Below are positions 16,690 to 23,166 of a stretch of DNA of 35,236 nucleotides, one piece after another. The DNA is from Litorilinea aerophila (GTDB taxonomy: Bacteria; Chloroflexota; Anaerolineae; Caldilineales; Caldilineaceae). The stretch is taken from NCBI GenBank assembly GCA_945897075.1, contig CAMDEX010000030.1, positions 1 to 35,236 on the forward strand, given 5' to 3'. How positions within the stretch are numbered: position 1 is the first letter of the stretch; each line of letters opens with the position of its first letter. Below the pieces are notes generated by a model. That model had not been told where the DNA came from, did not search any database, and saw only the letters and a program-made list of their open reading frames with translations. The position numbers and the translations under genes were made by a program.

Positions 16690-19299
16690 CTACATCCAAA
16701 CCCGTGTCGGCAGGTCGTTGTCCTCGCCGATGATGCGCGGTTCGAGCAGGCCGTCGTCTTTGGCTCTGGGCGGTTGACCGGTGGGCCGCTGACCCGCCGG
16801 TGTGCCTTGCGTGGGCGGTGTGGCTGGCTGGGGCGCGGGCTTTCCGCCCTGCAACACAACCCGGCCCGCATTGCCGCCCAGATCCGGGCCGAGGATGCCC
16901 GCCTGCTCCAACTGTTCCACCAGACGGCTGGCGCGGCCATAACCGATGCGCAGCTTGCGTTGCAGCAGCGTCGTCGATCCCTTGCCGGCTTCCTGTACGA
17001 TGGCGAGGGCCTCGGCAAAGAGATCGTCGCGGGCGTCCACGGCTTTCATCGTCTCAATCTGGTCAAAGAGGGGCTGCACCAGCGGACCCACTTTCTGCGG
17101 CCCACCTGTCAGGTATGGATCGGCCCACTCGTTGGTTTTGGCGGGGGAGGGCATCCCTCCAACCGGGTTGGACATCCCGCTCGTCGGGTCGGACGCAGCG
17201 GGCAAGGGGCTGACTACCGGCGCAGTCACATCGGGCAGGGAGGGCGGCGTATAGTTTTCCAGACTGCGGATGCCCTTCCAGTAGCGCACAATGCGGTTGG
17301 TCTCGTCGTCGTGCAGCCAAGTGCCCTGCAGCCGCTCCAATTTGCTCGAATCGGGGGCCATAAAGAGCATATCGCCACGGCCTAACAGTCGATCCGCGCC
17401 GGGCACATCCAAAATCACCCGGCTATCAATCTGGCTGGTGACGGCAAAGGCAATGCGCGAGGGGAAGTTGGCTTTGATCAGACCGGTGATCACATCCACC
17501 GACGGGCGCTGGGTGGCGATGATCAGATGGATGCCCACGGCGCGGGCCATCTGGGCCAGACGGCAGATGTGCTTCTCCACCTCTTCGGGTGCGGCCATCA
17601 TCAGGTCGGCCATCTCGTCCACCACAATCACCACAAAGGGCAGCACCTCCTGGCCTTCCTTGCGCAGGATGGCGTTGTAACGTTCCAGGTCACGGGCGTT
17701 GGCTTTGCTGAGAAGCTGGTAGCGCCGCTCCATCTCCTTGACCGCCCAGAAAAGCACGCCCGCGGCCCGGTCCAGTTCGGTGACAACCGGGCTGAGCAGA
17801 TGGGGCACGCCGTTGTAGTTGCTCAACTCCACCATTTTGGGGTCAATCATCAGAAAACGCAGGGTTTCCGGCGTGTGGGTCAGGAGCAGACAGCCGATGA
17901 TGGCATTGATGCAGACCGACTTGCCCGTGCCTGTGGCCCCGGCGATGAGCAGGTGGGGCATACGCGCCAGATCGGTCACCAGCGGCTTGCCCTTTACATC
18001 CTCGCCCAGTGCGATGGGCAGTTTGGCCTTCTGCTGTGCGGCCTGGAAGAGTTCGCTCTCCATCAGCTCCTTCAAACCCACCACATTGCTGGCGCTGTTG
18101 GGGACTTCGATGCCCACGTAATTGGTGCCGGGGATAGGCGCTTCGATACGCACATTGGAGGCAGCCAGGGCCAGGGCGAGGTCGTTGGCGAGCGAAGCGA
18201 TTTTGCTGACTTTGACTTTCGTCTTTTTCGTTTCGCCTTTGATGGTGCGCTCGACATAGCCGGGGCGGATGAGAAATTGGGTGACAGTCGGCCCGGCGTT
18301 GACTCCTTCAAAATCCGCGGGCACGCCAAAGAGACCCAGCGTATCTTCGATCAGCCGCCCGCGGCGGCGGATGTCCTCGTCGCTGTCCACATAGCGATCC
18401 CAGGAATCGAGCATATCGGCCAGACGGGGCAACTGCCACTGCTGCACGCCGCCCACAATGCGCGGGCTGAGGCTGGCTTCGCCGCTGGCCGGGGTCAGGG
18501 GTTGGCGGGCTGCGCTGGATGCGGGCGCAGGCGCGGTCTGGGGCGCAGCGTTTTGCGCCGGGGGTGTGGCCGCGTTTTTGCCCCCCAGTCCAGGCGGCAG
18601 GCCGACCCAATGGCCTGTGTCATCACCTTCTTTACGGCGGAAGCGGTCCAGCAGCCGCTTCCAGGCGGGAATCTCGCCGCTGGGCATAGGCAGGCTGGGC
18701 TGGATGTCGGGCATACGCTCGCCGCGCACTGTATTCCGTTCCTTCAGTATATCCGCCAGCGCATCCCAACTGTCGAGGAAAAGGTCAAGCAGCAGCCTGT
18801 CGGTGAGCAGGACGATTCCCAGCACAGCCAGCGCGGTCACTGCGGCCCACGCCCCCCACAGACTGAGCGCGGCCTCCAGAATATCGGCCAGATAGAAACC
18901 GATCCAGCCGCCCGCTTCGCCCTGCTCGGCCTGGGCCATACGCACAAAGCCGGGCGAGAGGAGGGTGACGCCGGTGATATAGGCCAGAAAAATCAGCAGG
19001 ACGCCGGTGGGTTTCTGCCAGGGCAGATCGGGCATTTTGTCCACGGCGCGGATGACCATCCACAGCCCCAGCGCGCCGGTGAGCAGCGGCACGCCCCACA
19101 CGCCGTCGCCGGTCAGCGAACGCACCAGATCGATCCACGCACCGGTGATGCTGCCCCGGCTGTTGGTGAAGAGGCTGAGCAGCGTGAAAACCGAGAGCAG
19201 CACCAGTACAATCCCCTGCACTTCGGTGCGCAGGAGGAAGCCGAGCATCTGGAGGATTTCGTCGAGTTCGCTCGACTTCTTTTTGCGTCTGGTTGCCAT
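16690..19299 (-). CDS. ftsK: DNA translocase FtsK/SpoIIIE
   Basis: An 869-residue FtsK-type motor that pumps chromosomal DNA through the division septum. Four hydrophobic helices lie between about residues 25 and 170, followed by a Pro/Ala-rich linker (235-280) and the alpha/beta motor. Walker A is AGATGTGKS (453-461) and Walker B VVIVVDEMAD (556-565). A C-terminal winged-helix gamma domain (about 758-815) would read KOPS-like sequences and contact XerD. A 55-residue Pro/Gly-rich tail follows, which is unusual because the gamma domain is normally last. I placed the start at the ATG at 19299; the open frame beyond it to 19389 is encoded by the 146-bp repeat. Confidence 0.95.
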   Translation of the reverse strand: MATRRKKKSSELDEILQMLGFLLRTEVQGIVLVLLSVFTLLSLFTNSRGSITGAWIDLVRSLTGDGVWGVPLLTGALGLWMVIRAVDKMPDLPWQKPTGVLLIFLAYITGVTLLSPGFVRMAQAEQGEAGGWIGFYLADILEAALSLWGAWAAVTALAVLGIVLLTDRLLLDLFLDSWDALADILKERNTVRGERMPDIQPSLPMPSGEIPAWKRLLDRFRRKEGDDTGHWVGLPPGLGGKNAATPPAQNAAPQTAPAPASSAARQPLTPASGEASLSPRIVGGVQQWQLPRLADMLDSWDRYVDSDEDIRRRGRLIEDTLGLFGVPADFEGVNAGPTVTQFLIRPGYVERTIKGETKKTKVKVSKIASLANDLALALAASNVRIEAPIPGTNYVGIEVPNSASNVVGLKELMESELFQAAQQKAKLPIALGEDVKGKPLVTDLARMPHLLIAGATGTGKSVCINAIIGCLLLTHTPETLRFLMIDPKMVELSNYNGVPHLLSPVVTELDRAAGVLFWAVKEMERRYQLLSKANARDLERYNAILRKEGQEVLPFVVIVVDEMADLMMAAPEEVEKHICRLAQMARAVGIHLIIATQRPSVDVITGLIKANFPSRIAFAVTSQIDSRVILDVPGADRLLGRGDMLFMAPDSSKLERLQGTWLHDDETNRIVRYWKGIRSLENYTPPSLPDVTAPVVSPLPAASDPTSGMSNPVGGMPSPAKTNEWADPYLTGGPQKVGPLVQPLFDQIETMKAVDARDDLFAEALAIVQEAGKGSTTLLQRKLRIGYGRASRLVEQLEQAGILGPDLGGNAGRVVLQGGKPAPQPATPPTQGTPAGQRPTGQPPRAKDDGLLEPRIIGEDNDLPTRVWM

Positions 19300-19711
19300 A
19301 GGGTAGGGTAGTGCATAAGGTGGCAGAGCCACGATTTGCGTGCGAAAACGTGAAGACGTGAAACGTGAGAGTACGTCACATAAACTCACGTTTCACGTTT
19401 CAGATGCTTGGCCGACCGACTAACGCTTGTGCGTTAGTTCCTCGCTGGTACGGAGTAGTGCGTAAAAAAGTAGTGATGATTGGTCCACACAACACAGGTT
19501 TTGGTAAGCAGCGAAGGCTTGCGTTTGCGTTTTTCCTCTGCGTCTCTGCGTTACGTTTTACGTTTTACGTGTCTGGGCGAACGGAACTGTGGAACAAACG
19601 TTCCTGTGCAGTATAGCACAGGGCTGGGCGGGCTATCAAGCGGAAATCGGCGCGGCATTTCATCTGGCCGGACAGCCGTGCTATACTGGGCGTTACGGGG
19701 GCGTAAAGCGT
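19300..19711. other. intergenic region between ftsK and M1 peptidase
   Basis: Gene-free stretch of about 410 bp between divergent genes. It holds the second 146-bp element (19312-19457), a CTCTGCGTCTCTGCG repeat arm and three ACGTTTT units (about 19531-19570). A TATACT at about 19682 could be the -10 of the peptidase gene. No small gene is convincing. Confidence 0.6.
19312..19457. repeat. 146-bp inverted-repeat element, copy 2
   Basis: Reverse complement of 8302-8447 with one mismatch. It lies directly upstream of the ftsK start and gives that frame a false N-terminal extension of 30 codons. Confidence 0.9.
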
Positions 19712-21391
19712 ATGACAGCGAATGATAGGATTACGCGAATGGTTGGCGGGAACGACGGCGTAGGTGGGGCAATCGTCGCCGGTCACGGACCGGCAGGAAG
19801 CAGAGAAGAATGGAACGCGGATGACGCGGATCAGGCGGATGGGCGTGGATTTTTTTCAATCCGCTGTAATCCGCCCAATCCGCGTCATCCGCGTTCCCTT
19901 CCCCTTTTGTTCTTCTTCCTCTGGGCGCTGCTGTTGATCGCTCTTTTGGCCGCGTGTATGGGCGGCGACGCAACACCCGCGGATGCCTACGCCCGCTACC
20001 GCCCAGCCATGCAGAGCAGCGCCTGGCCCGCGGACGAGATGCTGGACGCAATGCCCCGCTACGACCTGACCGTTACGCTGGACAGCAGTCTGGAAGTTCT
20101 CACCGGCACGGCTTACATCGTCCTCACCAACACCAGCCCGGACCCCTGGACGTATGTCATCTTTCGCCTCTACCCGGCGCTGGAACAGTACGGCGGGCTG
20201 CTCAGTTTGCAGAGCGCGGCCATCGGTGGGCGAGCCGTGCCTTTCTCCTATCAGGACCAGAATACGGCGCTGCGCGTGGAGTTGCCCGTGGCCCTGCTCT
20301 CCGGCAAACAGACGAAAATCTATCTGAGTTGGATTCTGGAGATTCCCCAGTGGGAGGATACGCCGCTGGCCTACCGGCTCTTTGGCAAAAGCCAGGAGAT
20401 ACTCAGCCTGCCGCTGTTCTATCCCTCCCTGGCCGTCTACCAGCCGGGGCTGACCACCGGCACAGGCCAGTGGTGGCTGGAGCGGGGCAGCGTGCGCGGG
20501 GATGCCGCCTTCAACCTGGCCGCGCTCTTTGTGGTGACGGCCACCCTGCCCAGCGACCAGACCCCCGTGACCAGCGGCACGCTCGTCAGCAGCACGCTGG
20601 CCGCGCCGGGACAGAGCCGCCACGTCTGGGTCACTGGCCCCGTGCGCGAGTTCTTCCTGCATACATCCAACCGCTTCCAGAGCGCAACGACGACCGCCTA
20701 CGAAACCCGCATCACCAGCTATTGGCTACCGGGCCACGAGGCCAGCGGACGGGCCGCGCTGCAACAGACGGCCGCGGCCCTGCGCATCTACAGCGATCTC
20801 TTCGGGGCCTACGGTTATGCGGATTTGCGCGTGGCTGCCGGCGCGTTGGGCGTGCGCGGCATGGAATATCCCCAGGCATTTCTGCTGGGCGTGCAGCTCT
20901 ACGACGCCTATCGCTCCGATCTGGAAATCCGCGCCGTCCACGAGGCCGCGCACCAGTGGTGGTATCAAACGGTACACAATGACCCGGTCAATTTTCCCTG
21001 GATGGACGAGGGGATTTCTGAATATGCCAGCAAACTCTACTACGAGGCGATCCGGGGGCGCACCTTTGCCGAAAGCCTGCAAGCCCGACGCTGGCAGGCA
21101 GTCATCGATCTGCTGGCGGCGCGCGGCGCAGACGCCCCGCTCAACCAGCCCGTGGCCGTCTACGCCGACGGCGGCCAGTATGAATCGGTGGTCTACGGCA
21201 AGGGCGCACTCTTCTACGACGCCATCCGCCAGGCATTGGGCGAGCGCCAGTTTGGGGCATTTCTCAAGAGCTACCAGAAGAACTACCGCTTCCAGATCGT
21301 CACGCCAGAAGATTTGTTGACTGAACTGCGCGTCTACGATCCCCAGGTGGCGGATTCGTTGTACCAGAAGTGGATTGGGCCGATTCCGTAG
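19712..21391 (+). CDS. M1 family metallopeptidase, probable lipoprotein
   Basis: A gluzincin aminopeptidase-type protein. Counting from the ATG at 19712, the zinc site is HEAAH (410-414) with the third ligand Glu433 in DEGISEY, giving the exact HExxH-x18-E spacing. GMEYPQ shortly before it corresponds to the substrate-binding GAMEN region. The N-terminal beta domain is present, and the long C-terminal helical domain of classical members is missing. A hydrophobic core ends in LLAACMGG, a lipobox, so the enzyme is probably anchored outside. The start is uncertain: an 86-bp dispersed repeat lies between the ATG codons (19712, 19739) and the signal core. A TTG at 19907 would give a very short signal. 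The frame is open back to 19589. Confidence 0.82.
   Translation: MTANDRITRMVGGNDGVGGAIVAGHGPAGSREEWNADDADQADGRGFFSIRCNPPNPRHPRSLPLLFFFLWALLLIALLAACMGGDATPADAYARYRPAMQSSAWPADEMLDAMPRYDLTVTLDSSLEVLTGTAYIVLTNTSPDPWTYVIFRLYPALEQYGGLLSLQSAAIGGRAVPFSYQDQNTALRVELPVALLSGKQTKIYLSWILEIPQWEDTPLAYRLFGKSQEILSLPLFYPSLAVYQPGLTTGTGQWWLERGSVRGDAAFNLAALFVVTATLPSDQTPVTSGTLVSSTLAAPGQSRHVWVTGPVREFFLHTSNRFQSATTTAYETRITSYWLPGHEASGRAALQQTAAALRIYSDLFGAYGYADLRVAAGALGVRGMEYPQAFLLGVQLYDAYRSDLEIRAVHEAAHQWWYQTVHNDPVNFPWMDEGISEYASKLYYEAIRGRTFAESLQARRWQAVIDLLAARGADAPLNQPVAVYADGGQYESVVYGKGALFYDAIRQALGERQFGAFLKSYQKNYRFQIVTPEDLLTELRVYDPQVADSLYQKWIGPIP
19812..19897. repeat. ACGCGGAT inverted repeat inside 5' end of peptidase frame
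   Basis: Perfect 20-bp arms at 19812-19831 and 19878-19897 (GGAACGCGGATGACGCGGAT and complement) surround a T-rich centre. Same family as 10847-10897 and 28041-28146. Confidence 0.75.
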
Positions 21392-21415
21392 TGCAAGATA
21401 CGTGACTGGACAGCC

Positions 21416-21577
21416 AATGTCATTAAGTTAAGGATTTGGTTCTCGCAACCCAGGCCATTCTACTCGCAAACCAGGCCATTCTATCGGATAAATTGACCCA
21501 AAACTGGTTCAAAATAGCCATCTTCGGTTATTTTCGAGGCTTTCACAACCTCGTCAAAACCTTAACTTAATGACATT
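21416..21577. mobile_element. MITE-like element with 18-bp terminal inverted repeats
   Basis: The ends 21416-21433 (AATGTCATTAAGTTAAGG) and 21560-21577 are perfect reverse complements. An 11-bp direct repeat, GACTGGACAGC, flanks the element at 21404-21414 and 21578-21588, as a target-site duplication would. Inside, a 21-bp unit is tandemly repeated (21442-21462 and 21463-21483, one mismatch). It encodes nothing. It starts 24 bp after the peptidase stop codon. Confidence 0.7.
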
Positions 21578-21624
21578 GACTGGACAGCAACGGTGAAGTT
21601 GTTCCTACCGTAGGGTTTTGCAGC

Positions 21625-21661
21625 AGAACAGGGCGCATTCATTGTGGATGCGCCCTGTTCT
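21625..21661. terminator. hairpin terminator between convergent genes
   Basis: Perfect 14-bp arms at 21625-21638 (AGAACAGGGCGCAT) and 21648-21661. The T-run after it is weak, so termination strength is uncertain. Confidence 0.5.
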
Positions 21662-21694
21662 GTTATGCTTACAAGGTTCTACAATGCATCTGAG

Positions 21695-22750
21695 CTAAGG
21701 CAACACAGCAGCGTTTTTCAACCTGATCTGCAGCGAGCCCAAAACATTACTTACAGATTCAATCTCGCCTGAGAAGTTGATTGGATTGTCCTTTGACAGG
21801 CTCAGTGCCAGTTGTTCAGGCACATCAAATGTCACATCTTGTACGCTTAGGAGAGAATCGGGAGAATCCATATCGATCCAGACTTCATACCCACCGAAAG
21901 TCTTGACATTTACGTTTTCAACCCATCCTGACCAACTCACTATGTTCTTGCCTTCGAGTTGGCTCGCCATTTGCTTAAACTGGGCCTCAGTCATACCGAC
22001 AATTGCTTCTCTCGCTGCTTCAAACGCTGCGATATCGAGGCTATCCTCCGTGAATGGATTCTCAAATTCTGCTTGCAGTGACTGGATAGTTTCCGGTGAA
22101 ATGGAGGCATTATCGAGACGGATTTGGCATGAACCTATGATATTTGATACCGAGTCAATAACCCCAGTGAAGATCACAGGTAGGTCTTTGGAGAAGCGCA
22201 ATGCGACATCATCAGGAATGTCAAACGTAACATCTTGAACACTGAAGGCAACATCAGGCGAATCCATATCAACCAACAGTTCAAAACCGCCAAATGCCTT
22301 TGCGTTCACATCGGCTACCCATCCACTCCAATCAGTTGCTATCGAATTCTTGAGACTTCCTGTGTGTTGTTTCCATTGAGCTTCAGTCATATCCGTCATC
22401 GGAGCACATATTTCCTGATATGATGGTGCTACCGGTGCCGGCGTTGGTGTAGGTCTATCAGAAGATAAAGATTGCTGATTTCCAGATGACTGAGACGCAT
22501 TCCCGGTTGATTGAGTCACACTTGGCCCAGAGCTATCACTCGGATTCATAATTGCAAAAATAACCACTAGAACAATTACCCCAAGTATGAGAAAGCCGAT
22601 AGTCTTAAGGCATCCACCTCGTTTCTTTGGTTTCGTTTTGGTTTTTCCGGATGCAACGAGGTCTTTTCCGCAATGCTTACAGACAATTGCATCTACAAGC
22701 ACTTCTTCGGCACAATAAGGACATGTTTTTGTCTGCTTTGTCTCTGACAT
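21695..22750 (-). CDS. zinc-ribbon membrane protein with duplicated C-terminal domain
   Basis: A 351-residue protein. Residues 10-27 form a zinc ribbon (CPYC...CKHC, Cys10, 13, 24, 27). A basic stretch and one membrane helix (about 50-68) follow, then a Ser/Gln/Pro-rich linker (70-115). Two copies of one ~100-residue domain follow (119-217 and 250-348). Both read MTEAQ, WSGWV, GG-(F/Y)-E, DMDSPD, SVQDVTFD, (D/E)SVSN and IRL at matching positions. The domain looks like an all-beta OB-like fold; I do not know its ligand. Topology would be ribbon inside, repeats outside. Base composition is clearly AT-richer than both neighbours, hinting at transfer. The ATG at 22750 is preferred; an ATG at 22798 would add 16 residues. 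Confidence 0.72.
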   Translation of the reverse strand: MSETKQTKTCPYCAEEVLVDAIVCKHCGKDLVASGKTKTKPKKRGGCLKTIGFLILGVIVLVVIFAIMNPSDSSGPSVTQSTGNASQSSGNQQSLSSDRPTPTPAPVAPSYQEICAPMTDMTEAQWKQHTGSLKNSIATDWSGWVADVNAKAFGGFELLVDMDSPDVAFSVQDVTFDIPDDVALRFSKDLPVIFTGVIDSVSNIIGSCQIRLDNASISPETIQSLQAEFENPFTEDSLDIAAFEAAREAIVGMTEAQFKQMASQLEGKNIVSWSGWVENVNVKTFGGYEVWIDMDSPDSLLSVQDVTFDVPEQLALSLSKDNPINFSGEIESVSNVLGSLQIRLKNAAVLP

Positions 22751-23166
22751 TTGTGTATCCAATCTCCAATAATCATCAGGGGAAAGAGTTTGCGACATCC
22801 AAAACTAATTGGGATTATATTCGTAATCTTTAGATATTGTCAATATGCGGAAAGAGGGTTCTCACCTAACCGACTATTTAAGCCTCGGATTGAGTCCTTG
22901 CAGTTTGCGCCGGAAGAACCCAACTACAGCGGATGGAGATGGAAGCACATGGCTCATCTCCACAAACAAATTACACAAAAACTTCTTGGCTCTGATCCCC
23001 GCTTCGACTATACTTTGTAGAGTGTAGCGTGTTGGGTTCTCCCGGCACAGGCTGGTCTGGTAGATGGCGCTCCGTTGCCGGGAGAACCCAACCTACGCAA
23101 GCAAAGCCAGCGAACGGCACTTTCCCAGAAATCTCCTAATCGCCAATCTTTAATCGCCAATCCCCA
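22751..23166. other. intergenic region with hairpin repeats
   Basis: About 415 bp between divergent genes. A decayed GTTGGGTT-family hairpin (about 22857-22923) and an intact one (23031-23092) are present, followed by several AATCnCCAAT units (23136-23168) that run into the helicase start. Small open frames here have no ribosome sites or recognisable sequence. Confidence 0.6.
23031..23092. repeat. GTTGGGTT hairpin family, copy 3
   Basis: Perfect 17-bp arms at 23031-23047 (GTTGGGTTCTCCCGGCA) and 23076-23092. The arm sequence equals copy 1 at 6731-6791, but the loop differs. Confidence 0.8.

Larger units (their letters stand above)
21392..21694. other. intergenic region with MITE-like element and hairpin
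   Basis: 303 bp between the convergent peptidase and zinc-ribbon genes. It is filled by the 162-bp element at 21416-21577 and the hairpin at 21625-21661; no gene is seen. Confidence 0.7.

Noticed and set aside
17527-19311. 594-codon plus-strand open frame
   Set aside because: Antisense to ftsK; His/Gln/Arg-rich composition and no recognisable motif.
21442-21483. Possible CRISPR-like repeat (two 21-bp units)
   Set aside because: Only two units, directly adjacent without spacers, inside a MITE-like element.
22834-23020. Small open frames between the zinc-ribbon and helicase genes
   Set aside because: They run through hairpin repeats and have no ribosome site or conserved look.
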